Below, piece by piece: positions 49,862 to 58,697 of a DNA stretch of 64,000 nt. The position numbers and the translations under genes were made by a program. Source of the stretch: Nonomuraea typhae (GTDB taxonomy: Bacteria; Actinomycetota; Actinomycetes; Streptosporangiales; Streptosporangiaceae); assembly GCF_009760925.1 (NCBI RefSeq), contig NZ_VRLV01000022.1, forward strand, positions 1 through 64,000, in the 5' to 3' direction. Under the pieces are notes generated by a model, which saw only the letters and a program-made list of their open reading frames with translations, searched no databases and had not been told where the DNA came from. The first letter of the stretch is position 1. The number at the start of each line of letters is the position of its first letter.

Positions 49862-50883
49862 CAACGTATGAGGCCGCCGGTGTCGACATCGCGGCGGGCG
49901 AGCGGGCCGTCGAGCTGATGAAGGCGAAGGTCGCGCGCTCGCGGCGGCCCGAGGTGGTCGACGACGCCAGCGGCTTCGCCGGGTTGTTCGACGCCTCGTT
50001 CATGCTGCGCTACCAGCGGCCTCTGCTGGCCACCTCCACCGACGGCGTGGGCACGAAGGTCATGATCGCCCAGCAGTACGGCAAGCACGACACCATCGGC
50101 GTCGACCTGGTCGGCATGGTTCTTGACGACCTGGTGGTCTGCGGCGCCGAGCCGCTGTTCATGACCGACTACATCGCCTGCGGCAAGGTGGTGCCGGAGC
50201 GCATCGCCGAGATCGTGGGCGGGGTGGCCGAGGGCTGCCGCCTGGCCGGGGCCGCCCTGGTCGGCGGCGAGACCGCCGAGCACCCGGGGGCGATGGGCGC
50301 CGACGAGTACGATCTGGCCGGCGCCGGCACCGGCGTGGTCGAGGCGTCGGCCATGCTGGGCCCCGACCGGGTCAAGGCCGGGGACGTGGTGCTGGGCATG
50401 GCCTCGTCGGGGATCCATTCCAACGGCTACTCGCTGGTCCGGCACGTGCTGAAGAATGCCGGTCTGTCGCTGGACGCGGACCTGCCCGAGTTGTCGCGCC
50501 CGCTGGGCGAGGAACTGCTGGAGCCGACCCGCATCTACTCCCTCGACTGCCTGGAGCTGGCCAGGACGCTCGAGGTGCACGCGTACGCGCACATCACCGG
50601 CGGCGGCGTCGAGGGCAACATCGCCCGATCGCTGCCCCCGGGCCTGGACGCGGTGTTGTCGCGGGACTCGTGGACGGTTCCGGCCGTCTTCCAGGTGCTG
50701 GCCGGGCACGGCTCGATCGAGCGGCCCGCCCTCGACCGCACGTTCAACCTCGGCGTGGGCATGGCCGCGATCGTCGCGCCGGAGGCGGCCGATCCGGCCG
50801 TCCGTCTGCTGGAGTCGCGCGGGCTGCCCGCGTGGGTCCTCGGCGAGGTCGTCCCGGGTAGCGGACAAGCCCGATATGTCTAA
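49858..50883 (+). CDS. purM: Phosphoribosylformylglycinamidine cyclo-ligase (AIR synthetase)
   Basis: A 341-residue ATP-dependent enzyme that closes the imidazole ring, using the product of PurSQL. It has the PurM landmarks YEAAGVDIAAGE, STDGVGTKVMIA, GVDLVGMVLDDLVVCGAEPLF, LVGGETAEHPGAM and HITGGGVEGNI. It starts at a GTG inside the purF stop (GTGA), so translation is coupled. Confidence 0.95.
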   Translation: MTTYEAAGVDIAAGERAVELMKAKVARSRRPEVVDDASGFAGLFDASFMLRYQRPLLATSTDGVGTKVMIAQQYGKHDTIGVDLVGMVLDDLVVCGAEPLFMTDYIACGKVVPERIAEIVGGVAEGCRLAGAALVGGETAEHPGAMGADEYDLAGAGTGVVEASAMLGPDRVKAGDVVLGMASSGIHSNGYSLVRHVLKNAGLSLDADLPELSRPLGEELLEPTRIYSLDCLELARTLEVHAYAHITGGGVEGNIARSLPPGLDAVLSRDSWTVPAVFQVLAGHGSIERPALDRTFNLGVGMAAIVAPEAADPAVRLLESRGLPAWVLGEVVPGSGQARYV

Positions 50884-50897
50884 GGGATGATCTCCCC

Positions 50898-51230
50898 ATG
50901 ATCCTGGAAATGCGCACTTACCGCCTCAAGCCGGGCACCCGGGACGCGTTCGTCCGGGCGATGCGGGAACAGGCCATCCCCATGCTGCTGGCCCACGGCA
51001 TCGAGGTCGTGGGCTGCGGCCCGTCGCTGGCCGACGAGGACGGCCACGAGGAGGCGTACCTGCTGCGCGCCTTCGACTCGCTCGAGGCGCACGAGCGGCA
51101 GGAGGCGGCCTTCTACTCCAGCCCCACCTGGCTGGAGGGCCCGCGCCAGGCGATCGTCTCGCACATCGAGAGCTACCACAGCGTCGCGATCGACACGTCC
51201 CGCGCAGCCGTCAACGCCCTCAAACACTGA
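50898..51230 (+). CDS. NIPSNAP family protein
   Basis: A 110-residue dimeric alpha-beta barrel protein of the NIPSNAP family, opening ILEMRTYRLKPGTRDAF and carrying AYLLRAFDSLEAHERQEAAFY. Bacterial members are uncharacterised, sometimes linked to antibiotic modification. It follows purM by 14 bases and may be read through from it. Confidence 0.82.
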   Translation: MILEMRTYRLKPGTRDAFVRAMREQAIPMLLAHGIEVVGCGPSLADEDGHEEAYLLRAFDSLEAHERQEAAFYSSPTWLEGPRQAIVSHIESYHSVAIDTSRAAVNALKH

Positions 51231-51276
51231 CATACGGCACTACTAGCAGCACCACCCCGTCCCGCAGCCTGTTCCC

Positions 51277-52152
51277 ATGCCTAACGCGCTGGAACTGAAG
51301 GCCGTCAGCAAACGCTACGGCGCCAGAACCGCCCTCGACGGCGTGAACCTCAGCGTCGACGAGGGCGAGACGATCGCGGTGCTCGGCCCGAACGGGGCGG
51401 GCAAGAGCACCATGCTGAACATCGCCCTCGGCCTGCTGCCCGCCACCTCGGGCAGCGCCACGGTGCTCGGCCGGAGCCCCGCCGCCGCACTGCGCGAGGG
51501 CCGCGTCGGCGTGCTCCTCCAGGAATCGGGGCTGCTGGAGGACGTGCCGGTCAAACAGCTGATCACGGCCGCCGCCGGAATGTACCCCAAACCACTCCCG
51601 GTCGAGCTGGTCATGCGCGCCGCCCGCGTGGACGACCTCGCCACCCGGCCGATCGGCAAGCTCTCCGGCGGCCAGCGGCAGCGGGTGCGCTTCGCCCTCG
51701 CACTGATCGGCGACCCGGACCTGCTGGTCCTCGACGAACCCACCGTGGGCCTCGACGTGGAGGGCCGGCGCGCCCTGTGGCAGGAGGTGCGCGCCCGCCG
51801 TCACACCACCCTCTTCGCCACCCATTACCTGACCGAGGCCGACGACTACGCCGACCGGGTGATCCTGCTGGCCGATGGCCGGATCGTCGCCGACGGCCCG
51901 GTGGAGACGATCAAGTCGCTGGTCGGCGGCCTCGAGGTGCGCTTCGCGCTGGACGGCGCCGACACGGGTCCGCTCTGGTCGCTGCCGGGCGTCCTGCGGG
52001 TCCGGGTCGAGGACGGCACCGCCGTACTGCAGACCGCCGCCTCCGACGCGACCCTCCGCGCGCTCTTCACGGCGCTGCCGGACGTCCGGGACGTGCGTAC
52101 GGCCGGCACCGACCTCGAGAGCGCCTTCATGACGCTGACAGGAGGCGCCTGA
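51277..52152 (+). CDS. ABC transporter ATP-binding protein (DrrA/ABC-2 type)
   Basis: A 291-residue ATPase. Walker A is LGPNGAGKSTMLN, the signature is LSGGQRQRVRFALAL and Walker B is DLLVLDEPTVGLD, then the H-loop FATHYLTEADDYA. The C-terminal tail is of the DrrA type. It should drive the ABC-2 permease encoded next (TGATG overlap), but that permease looks broken. A histidine kinase and response regulator follow in the same unit, the pattern of drug-sensing export systems. Confidence 0.88.
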   Translation: MPNALELKAVSKRYGARTALDGVNLSVDEGETIAVLGPNGAGKSTMLNIALGLLPATSGSATVLGRSPAAALREGRVGVLLQESGLLEDVPVKQLITAAAGMYPKPLPVELVMRAARVDDLATRPIGKLSGGQRQRVRFALALIGDPDLLVLDEPTVGLDVEGRRALWQEVRARRHTTLFATHYLTEADDYADRVILLADGRIVADGPVETIKSLVGGLEVRFALDGADTGPLWSLPGVLRVRVEDGTAVLQTAASDATLRALFTALPDVRDVRTAGTDLESAFMTLTGGA

Positions 52153-52680
52153 TGCGGTCCTACCTGAGGCTGGAGCTGGTGCGCGGCCTGCGCAACCCGG
52201 TGGGCCTGGTCATGACGACCGCCTTCCCCGTGGCGCTGTACCTGCTGTGGACGGAGGTGCTGCGCCTGGCCCCGCAGGGACAGGCCAACGTCAAAGACCA
52301 CATGATGGTCTCGATGGCCACATACGGGGCGATGGGCGGCGCGATGTCCATCGGCGGCGCGATCGCCGTCGAACGCTCCAAGGGATGGCTGCGGCAGCTC
52401 GCCGTGACACCGCTGCCCGCGCACGGCTACATCTCGGCCAAGCTGCTCGCGGGCCTGGCCGGAATGCTGCTCCGTGCTGGGCGGGTTGTGGGTGCCCGTG
52501 CCGCTCATGCCGGAGGGGATGCGGACGCTGGCCGAGTTCAGCCCCGCCTACCAGTCCGGGTCCCTGGGGTGGGGAGCGCTGGCCGGCGATCCGCCGGCCG
52601 TGCGGTCGCTGGTGGTGCTGGCCGCGTGGACGCTGGTCTTCTCCGGACTGGCCGCCTGGCGTTACCGTCGGGCCCTGTGA
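52152..52680 (+). pseudogene. ABC-2 permease with internal deletion and frame change
   Basis: The first part reads MRSYLRLELVRGLRNPVGLV and continues through two hydrophobic segments to AKLLAGLAGML near 52470. The rest of the family's C-terminal part continues in another frame: VLGGLWVPVPLMPEGM (from 52474) to GLAAWRYRRAL and the stop at 52680. About 75 residues that normally lie between (helices 3-5) are missing, and 529 bp is not a multiple of three. So a deletion of a few hundred bases has fused the two ends out of frame. The transporter is probably inactive unless another permease replaces it. A local assembly collapse is an alternative. Confidence 0.75.
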
Positions 52681-53789
52681 AGGGGACCGACGATTTCCAC
52701 CGCGGGCGGTCGGCGGCCCGGGCGGGCACGGCCGCCTGGTTGCTGATCACCGTGTGGCCCTTGTGGGTGCTGGTCGCCTCCGGCCCGAGTCCCCTGCGGG
52801 TCGTGGCGGCAGTGGCCGTGCTGATGGTCTTGGGCCGGTCCTGGCTGGTGACCATGTGGCGGTTCATCGGGCCGGGGGCCGGGTCGCCGCAGCCGTGGGC
52901 GGTGACCGTCCTGGTCGCGGCCGCGGCGGCGCTGCTGCCCCTGCTCGGGCCCACCTGGGCCTACGTCGCGTTCGTCTTCGTGATCACCGTGCTGGCGACG
53001 GTGCTCCGGGCAGCCGCGTTCGCCGCCGGCGCGGTCGCGACCGCCGCCGTGAGCACCGCCGTCGTCCTGGCCGACGGGCAGAACGCGTGGTGGCTGCCGC
53101 CGGTCGTGCTCACCCTGGCCCTCGCCGTGAACTCGACGAAGCAGATGGGCGTGCTGATCTGGCGGCTCGACACCGCCCGCGCCCAGGTGGCCACGCTGGC
53201 CGTGGACAACGAACGGCTGCGCTTCGCCCGCGACCTGCACGACACGCTCGGCCACACGCTGACCTCGATCACGATCAGGAGCCAGCTCGCCGCCCGCCTG
53301 GCCCGCACCGACCCCGAGCGGGCCGCCGGGGAGATGGCCGGCGTGGAGGCCACCGCCCGCCAGGCCCTCGACGAGGTACGGCACGCCGTGGCGGGCTACC
53401 GGACCCCGGAGCTGTCGGCGGAACTGGAGAAGGCGGCGCACACCATGAAGCTGGCCGGGATCGCGGTGCGGGTCTCCCCCGCCGGCGGCCCGATCCCGTG
53501 GGCGACCGAGACCCTGCTGGCCTGGGCGGTGCGGGAGGCGGCCACGAACGTGGTGCGGCACAGCCGGGCCGGGCAGTGCCGGATCACGCTGGGCGTGGAG
53601 GACGGCTGGGCGAGCCTGGACGTGTGTGACGACGGCTGCGCCGTACCGGATGCGGTGTCCGAGGGGAAGGGGAACGGGCTGCGCGGGCTGGCCGAGCGGG
53701 TGAGGGCGGCCGGTGGGGTGCTGGAGGCGGGCGCCAGGCCGGAGGGCGGGTACCGGTTGCGCGCCCGGGTTCCGCTGGAGGCGCCGTGA
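52677..53789 (+). CDS. Sensor histidine kinase, NarL-type (HisKA_3)
   Basis: A 370-residue kinase with about five N-terminal transmembrane helices and no large external domain. The phosphorylated His188 lies in RFARDLHDTLGHTL. The ATPase has an N box in REAATNVVRHS and G boxes in LDVCDDGCAV and GNGLRGLAERV. Such intramembrane sensors often respond to membrane-acting drugs and control adjacent ABC exporters. It starts at a GTG inside the stop of the broken permease (GTGA), so its translation may still be coupled to that reading frame's end. It overlaps the regulator gene by 4 bp. Confidence 0.87.
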   Translation: MKGTDDFHRGRSAARAGTAAWLLITVWPLWVLVASGPSPLRVVAAVAVLMVLGRSWLVTMWRFIGPGAGSPQPWAVTVLVAAAAALLPLLGPTWAYVAFVFVITVLATVLRAAAFAAGAVATAAVSTAVVLADGQNAWWLPPVVLTLALAVNSTKQMGVLIWRLDTARAQVATLAVDNERLRFARDLHDTLGHTLTSITIRSQLAARLARTDPERAAGEMAGVEATARQALDEVRHAVAGYRTPELSAELEKAAHTMKLAGIAVRVSPAGGPIPWATETLLAWAVREAATNVVRHSRAGQCRITLGVEDGWASLDVCDDGCAVPDAVSEGKGNGLRGLAERVRAAGGVLEAGARPEGGYRLRARVPLEAP

Positions 53790-54379
53790 TCCGCGTCCTG
53801 ATCGCCGACGACCAGGAGCTCGTCAGGGGCGGGCTGGCGGCGTTGCTCAACCTGGAGGCCGACATCGAGGTGGTGGCCGAGGTGGGCCGGGGTGACCTGG
53901 TCGCCGCGGCTGCCGCGGAGCATCGGCCGGACGTGGTGCTGCTCGACATAGAGATGCCCGGGATGTCCGGGCTGGAAGTGGCCGAACGGCTGCGCGGCCA
54001 CCGGGTGGTGATCGTGACCACGTTCGGCCGGCCCGGCTACCTGCGCCGGGCGCTGGATGCCGGGGCGGCGGGGTTCGTGGTCAAGGACGCTCCGGCGGCC
54101 GAGCTGGCGGAGGCGGTACGGCGGGTGATGGCGGGCGAGCGGGTGATCGATCCGAAGCTGGCCACGTCCGCGCGGGAGGTTGGGCCGAGCCCGCTCACGC
54201 CCCGCGAGCGGGAGGTGCTGCGGGCGGCCGGCGACGGCTCGACCGTGGCCGACCTCGCCGCCGGGTTGTTCCTGAGCGAGGGGACGGTGCGCAACTACCT
54301 GTCGTCGGCGATCGGCAAGACGGGCGCGCGCAACCGCGCCGAGGCGGTGCACGTGGCGCACTCGCGGGGCTGGCTCTAG
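53786..54379 (+). CDS. Response regulator, NarL/FixJ family
   Basis: A 197-residue regulator: receiver domain with phospho-acceptor Asp54 in VLLDIEMPGMSG and Lys in VVKDAPA, then a LuxR-type HTH (LTPREREVLRAAGDGSTVADLA). It is the partner of the kinase just upstream (GTGA overlap). It probably controls the adjacent ABC unit, though the permease is now defective. It ends in a 4-bp overlap with the convergent TetR gene. Confidence 0.9.
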   Translation: MIRVLIADDQELVRGGLAALLNLEADIEVVAEVGRGDLVAAAAAEHRPDVVLLDIEMPGMSGLEVAERLRGHRVVIVTTFGRPGYLRRALDAGAAGFVVKDAPAAELAEAVRRVMAGERVIDPKLATSAREVGPSPLTPREREVLRAAGDGSTVADLAAGLFLSEGTVRNYLSSAIGKTGARNRAEAVHVAHSRGWL

Positions 54380-55119
54380 CGGGTGCGCTCGTGGTGGGTG
54401 CGCTCGTGGTGGGCGGTGACGCCCTCCAGGATGCGGGCCAGGCCGTACTCGAAGCTCGCCTCGCGCATCTCCTCCGGCGGCCGGCCCTGGTAGCCGAGGT
54501 AGACGCTGCTCAGCAGCGGGAAGCCCTCCTCGGCGATCGTCTCGGCGTCCGGGAGCCTGCTGTCCAGCACGTCCTGCTCGGTCCAGCCGTCGCGGCGCAG
54601 GCGGGTCAGGGCCGCGGCCTCGCCGGCGCTCAGGCCGATGACGTAGGCGAAGACCAGCTTGAGGGTCTCGTCCGCGTCCTGGGTGGTGAAGCCGGCCATC
54701 ACCTGGACCCCGAGCAGCCGCTCGGTGATCCGCATCATGTTCGGGCCGAAGAAGGTCGTGCCCACCCCGTCGAGGACGGCGGCGATCCACGGGTGTCCCA
54801 GGATGATCGCGCGCAGCCTCCTGGCCACGGTCTCCATCGCGGGCCGCCAGTCGTCCTGCGCGGGTAGCTCGATCTCGCCGAGGACCAGGTCGACGACCAG
54901 CTCGATGAGCTCGTCCTTGTTGGCCACGTGCGTGTAGAGGGACGTGGCGCCGGCGTTCAGTGCGGCTCCCAGGCGCCGCATGCTCAGCGCGTCGATGCCG
55001 TCGGCGTCGAGCAGCTTCAGCGCCTCGGCCACGATCTGCTCCCTGCTCAGGGCCGGATGCTCGCGCCGGCGCGGCTGCGGGCGGGTCCACACGGATGGGT
55101 ACTGCTGCGCGTTCGCCAT
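54376..55119 (-). CDS. TetR family repressor (TetR_C class)
   Basis: A 247-residue regulator. The HTH is MRRLGAALNAGATSLYTHVANKDELI; the C-terminal ligand domain resembles that of tetracycline-type repressors. The last residues repeat HHERT, reflecting a duplicated GTGGGTGCGCTCGTG in the DNA. The ATG at 55119 is chosen because TATGCT on the minus strand ends six bases upstream, indicating a leaderless message; the longer upstream reading crosses operator DNA. It is divergent from the exporter at 55229. Confidence 0.86.
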   Translation of the reverse strand: MANAQQYPSVWTRPQPRRREHPALSREQIVAEALKLLDADGIDALSMRRLGAALNAGATSLYTHVANKDELIELVVDLVLGEIELPAQDDWRPAMETVARRLRAIILGHPWIAAVLDGVGTTFFGPNMMRITERLLGVQVMAGFTTQDADETLKLVFAYVIGLSAGEAAALTRLRRDGWTEQDVLDSRLPDAETIAEEGFPLLSSVYLGYQGRPPEEMREASFEYGLARILEGVTAHHERTHHERTR

Positions 55120-55162
55120 TGCGTCAGCATAGCGCACGGCCGCACATCGTGCGGAGTTGCGC

Positions 55163-55207
55163 ACACTGTCTTCTGTCCGTACAGTGTTCGGAGTTGGCAC
55201 ACTGTAC
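55163..55207. promoter_or_regulatory. Three alternating half-sites, 18-bp pitch (TetR operator)
   Basis: ACACTGT (55163-55169), inverted ACAGTGT (55181-55187) and ACACTGT (55199-55205) start exactly 18 bp apart. The last two extend to a 9-bp perfect inverted repeat, GTACAGTGT and ACACTGTAC (55179-55187, 55199-55207). The spacing would let two TetR dimers share the central half-site or bind alternatively. Confidence 0.75.
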
Positions 55208-55228
55208 TCATCATGGAGGAGTGAAGAC

Positions 55229-56749
55229 ATGGCCGAACGTCATCCACGACGCTGGCTGATCCTTTTGGTGCTCTGCCTGAGCACGCTGGTGCTGGTCGTC
55301 GACAACGGCGTGCTCACCGTGGCGATCCCGCCGCTCACCGAAAACCTGCACGCGAGTCCCCAGGACATTCAGTGGATCATCGCGTCCTACATCCTGGTGT
55401 TCGCCGGCATGCTGCTCACCGCGGGCAGCCTCTCCGACCGGTACGGCCGGCGGAAGGTGATGGTCATCGGCTTGGCCGCCTTCGGCGTGGCCTCCCTCGT
55501 GGCCACCTATGCCACCAGCCCGGAGATGCTGATCGCCGGGCGGGTCCTCATGGGCGTCGGCGGCGCGCTGGTCATGCCGAGCACCTTGTCGATCCTGATC
55601 ACGGTCTTCGACGCCCAGGAACGCCGCAGGGCGATGTCCATCTGGAGTTCGGCCCTCATGGTCGGCCTGATCGGCGGCCCGGTGGTGGGCGGCGTGCTGA
55701 TCGCCAAGTTCTGGTGGGGTTCCGTCTTCCTCATCAACGTCCCGATCGCGATCATCGCCATCATCGCCGCGCTCACGCTGATGCCCGAGTCCAAGGGTCC
55801 CGCCCGCAAGGCCGACCCCCTCGGCGCCATCCTGTCGATGGTCGGCATGACCTCCGTGGTCGGCGCCATCATCTGGGTTCCCGAACACGGCATCGGCCAC
55901 CCGCTCACCCTGACCGCGATCGCCCTGGCCGTGGTCGGCATGACCACCTTCGTCGTCTGGGAGCTGCGCACCCCCAACCCGATGGTCCCGCTCGCGCTCT
56001 TCCGCAACCGCAACTTCAGCGGTGGCAGCCTCTCCCTGGTCCTGCTGCAGATCGGCAACGGCGGCCTGGTGCTGGCGCTGACCCAGTACCTGCAGTTCGT
56101 GCTGGGCTTCACGCCCACCCAGACCGGCCTGGCGCTGATCCCGATGGCGGTCGCGGTGATCCTGGTCAACGCCGTCGCCTCCACGCTGGGCCAGCGCCTC
56201 GGCAACCGGCCGCTGGCCGTCTCCGGCCTGCTGACGAAGTGCGGCGGGTTCGCGTTCATGACCACGTTCGAGCCGGGTGACAGCTTCCTCAAGGTGGCCA
56301 TCGCACTGACGATCTTCGGTATCGGCTCCGGTCTGGCACAGCCCGCGGCGATCACCGCGCTGATGGGCGCCGTCCCGCACGAGCACGCCGGCGTGGGCTC
56401 GGCGCTGAACGACACCGTCCAGCAGGCCGGCGCCGCGCTCGGCGTGGCCATCCTGGGCAGCCTCCTGGCCGGGACGTTCACCGGCGCCATGCCGCAGAGC
56501 GCGCCCGAGCAGGCCCGGCAGTCGATCGGGGACGCGCTCGCGGTGGCCGCGCAGACCGGCGACTCCGGGCTGGCCGAGGTGGCTCGCTCCGCCTTCACCA
56601 GCGGCATGGCGTTCACGTTCATGGCCGGGGCGTTCGGCGCGCTGGCGGCAGCCGTACTGGCCTTCGTCCTGCTGCGGGACCGCAAGCCCGGCGCGCACGC
56701 GAGGATCGCCGACGAGCAGCAGCCGCAGAAGGCCGAAGTCCTTCACTGA
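55229..56749 (+). CDS. MFS drug exporter, DHA2 family, TetR-controlled
   Basis: A 506-residue transporter with about 14 helices. The helix-1 signature is VLVVDNGVLTVAIPPL, motif A is GSLSDRYGRRKVMVIG and motif C GGPVVGGVLIAKF. It probably exports an antibiotic-like compound, induced when the divergent TetR binds its ligand. The ATG at 55229 has GGAGGAGTG upstream. The third exporter of this class in the window. Confidence 0.88.
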   Translation: MAERHPRRWLILLVLCLSTLVLVVDNGVLTVAIPPLTENLHASPQDIQWIIASYILVFAGMLLTAGSLSDRYGRRKVMVIGLAAFGVASLVATYATSPEMLIAGRVLMGVGGALVMPSTLSILITVFDAQERRRAMSIWSSALMVGLIGGPVVGGVLIAKFWWGSVFLINVPIAIIAIIAALTLMPESKGPARKADPLGAILSMVGMTSVVGAIIWVPEHGIGHPLTLTAIALAVVGMTTFVVWELRTPNPMVPLALFRNRNFSGGSLSLVLLQIGNGGLVLALTQYLQFVLGFTPTQTGLALIPMAVAVILVNAVASTLGQRLGNRPLAVSGLLTKCGGFAFMTTFEPGDSFLKVAIALTIFGIGSGLAQPAAITALMGAVPHEHAGVGSALNDTVQQAGAALGVAILGSLLAGTFTGAMPQSAPEQARQSIGDALAVAAQTGDSGLAEVARSAFTSGMAFTFMAGAFGALAAAVLAFVLLRDRKPGAHARIADEQQPQKAEVLH

Positions 56750-56805
56750 CGGTAGGCATGGGCGGCCGGGGCTCCTCGAGGCCACGTGTTCTAGAGTGTC
56801 TCGCC

Positions 56806-57402
56806 ATGACCGAGGGTTTGGTGCAGATCGCGGCGGAGATCGAGGAGTTCCTGGCCGGGCAGCCGCTGTCACGGGTGACGCTACGGCCGCTGACGCGGCA
56901 CGACGAGACGGAGTTCACCGCGCTGGTACGCGCCAGCGCGGACCTCCACCATCCCTGGATGTCGCTGCCGGACACCGAGGAGGGGTTCCGCGCCTACCTC
57001 GCCCGCTTCGACCTCGTGACCGCCCGCCCGCTGCTGGTGTGCGTCCGGGAGACCGGCGACATCACCGGCATGATCAACATCAACAGCATCATCCGCGGCC
57101 GGTTCCAGAACGGCTCGCTGGGCTACGCCGCCTTCGCACCGAGCGCCGGCCGCGGCTACATGACCGAGGGGCTGGGCCTGGTCCTGCGCTACGCCTTCGG
57201 CCAGCTCCGCCTGCACCGGCTGGAGGCGCAGATCCAGCCGGGCAACACGGCCTCCATCAAGCTCGTGCGCCGGCTCGGCTTCCGCTTCGAGGGACTCTCC
57301 CCGGCGCTGCTGTTCATCAACGGCGCCTGGGAGGACCACGAACGCTGGGCCATCCACAACCCGCAGCCCTGGCCCGCGCACCCCTCGCTGCCGAACCCCT
57401 AG
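56806..57402 (+). CDS. GNAT N-acetyltransferase, RimJ/RimL type
   Basis: A 198-residue acetyltransferase. The fold opens VTLRPLTRHDETEFTALV, the acetyl-CoA loop lies in SAGRGYMTEGLGLVLRY, and the C-terminal block HRLEAQIQPGNTASIKLVRRLGF is typical of the RimJ/RimL group, which acetylate protein N-termini or aminoglycoside-like amines. The ATG at 56806 lies eight bases after TAGAGT, so a leaderless start is likely; the upstream ATG at 56758 adds 16 unconserved residues. The end overlaps the convergent DoxX gene by 4 bp. Confidence 0.85.
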   Translation: MTEGLVQIAAEIEEFLAGQPLSRVTLRPLTRHDETEFTALVRASADLHHPWMSLPDTEEGFRAYLARFDLVTARPLLVCVRETGDITGMININSIIRGRFQNGSLGYAAFAPSAGRGYMTEGLGLVLRYAFGQLRLHRLEAQIQPGNTASIKLVRRLGFRFEGLSPALLFINGAWEDHERWAIHNPQPWPAHPSLPNP

Positions 57403-57722
57403 AACGCCGTCAGGCAGGCGGCGGCGAGCACGAGGAAGGCGCCGGGAAAAGGCAGGTCCCTGTAGCAGCGGGCGCGGATGACGGTGAAGACCGCCCCCGC
57501 GAAGTACACCACCAGCCCCAGCGCGGCGGCCAGGCCGAGAGCCGGAACCACGAGGCCGGCCAGCAACCCGGCGGCCCCCGCCGCCTTGGCCAGGCCGAGA
57601 AGAGCCAGCCACGAGCGCGGCACGCCGTACCTGTCCATGTTGTCCAGGACCCACCCCACGCGCAGGAAGTCGACGGCGGCCGCCCCCACGGTGAACACCA
57701 CGGTCACGAGCACAAGAAGCAT
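57399..57722 (-). CDS. DoxX-like four-helix membrane protein
   Basis: A 107-residue protein with four hydrophobic helices: an N-terminal LVLVTVVFTVGAAAVDFL, then WLALLGLAKAAGAAGLLAGLVVP, LGLAAALGLVVYFAGAVFTV and FLVLAAACL. This is the DoxX family layout; members are linked to redox or sulfur homeostasis, with no direct evidence here. It is divergent from the LysR gene, which may have controlled it through the palindrome between them. Confidence 0.8.
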   Translation of the reverse strand: MLLVLVTVVFTVGAAAVDFLRVGWVLDNMDRYGVPRSWLALLGLAKAAGAAGLLAGLVVPALGLAAALGLVVYFAGAVFTVIRARCYRDLPFPGAFLVLAAACLTAF

Positions 57723-57755
57723 GCGTCAACCCTGACCGGGCGGCTCCTGGAGCGT

Positions 57756-57782
57756 CCAATAGCAGCATCGATAACCTATTGG
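57756..57782. promoter_or_regulatory. LysR-type operator between doxX and lysR genes
   Basis: CCAATAG (57756-57762) and CTATTGG (57776-57782) form a perfect 7-bp inverted repeat with a 13-bp spacer, ending one base before the LysR ATG. TAACCT (57772-57777) may be its -10, giving a leaderless start and autorepression. Confidence 0.65.
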
Positions 57783-57783
57783 C

Positions 57784-58675
57784 ATGGATGTGGACACCCG
57801 GCTGGTCCGCTACTTCCTGACCGTCGCCGCCGAGGGCAACCTCACCCGGGCCGCCGAACGCCTCTATCTCTCCCAGCCCGCGCTCACCAAGCAGATCCGG
57901 CGCCTGGAGACGCAGCTCGGCGTCCGCCTGTTCACCCGTTCGCGGGCGGGGATGGCCCTGACGGAGGCCGGGCGGTCACTGGCCGGCGACGCCCCCGCGC
58001 TGCTGGCCACCTGCGACGAGGTGTTGCGCGCGACCAAGAGCGCCGCCAGCCGGGCCGCCCGCGTCCTGCGCGTCGGCTTCCTGGCCAGCGCCGCCAACGA
58101 GGCCACCCCGGACATCGTCGCCGCCTTCACCCGCCTGCGGGCCCGGCTGGCGCGTGGAGATGCGCCAATCGTCCTGGTCGGACCCGACCGCCGGGCTGGC
58201 CGAGGGAGAGGTGGACGCCGCCCTGGTCCGCCTGCCGTTCCCCGGGCAGGAGGCGCTGCGGGTCGTGGTCCTGTTCAGCGAGCCGCGCTGGGCGGCCCTT
58301 CCCTCCACCCATCCCCTGGCCGCCGAGGAGGAGATCCCCTTCTCCGCGCTGTGGGACGAGCCCTTCGTCGCCGCCCCTCTGGAGACCGGCGCCTGGCGTG
58401 ACTACTGGCTGGCCGCCGGCGAGCGCGGCGGCCGCCCGCCCCGCGTCGGCGCCGTCACCGACCACCCGGACGAATGGCTCCAGGCCATCGCGAACGGGTA
58501 CGGCGTGGCCCTCGCGCCCGCCTCCGCCGCCCGCTACTACGCCCGCCCCGGCGTCACCTTCCGCCCGCTCACCGGCGTCAGCCCCAGCCGGTGCGGTGTT
58601 GCCTGGCCGCCCTCGGCCGACGCCAACCCCGTCCTGCAGGACTTCGTCCGCTGCTGCGTGGAGCACTCGTGCTGA
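57784..58675 (+). pseudogene. LysR family regulator interrupted by a one-base frameshift
   Basis: The N-terminal HTH (FLTVAAEGNLTRAAERLYLSQ) and start of the effector domain read in one frame to about 58138. The remainder of a normal LysR protein (RVEMRQSSWSDPTAGLAEGE to CVEHSC) continues from about 58145 in another frame. Removing one G from the GGG at 58139-58141 restores a single 296-residue protein of exactly family length through FTRLRPGWRVEMRQ. So this is either a recent +1 mutation or a sequencing error. As given, the first frame would yield a 205-residue truncated product. Confidence 0.8.
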
Positions 58676-58697
58676 TCTCCATGATGGGATGGCCTTC

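Noticed and set aside
51777..53789. Single open frame joining permease N-terminus and histidine kinase
   Set aside because: The frame stays open by chance after the permease deletion; the kinase has its own GTG start at 52677 overlapping the old permease stop.
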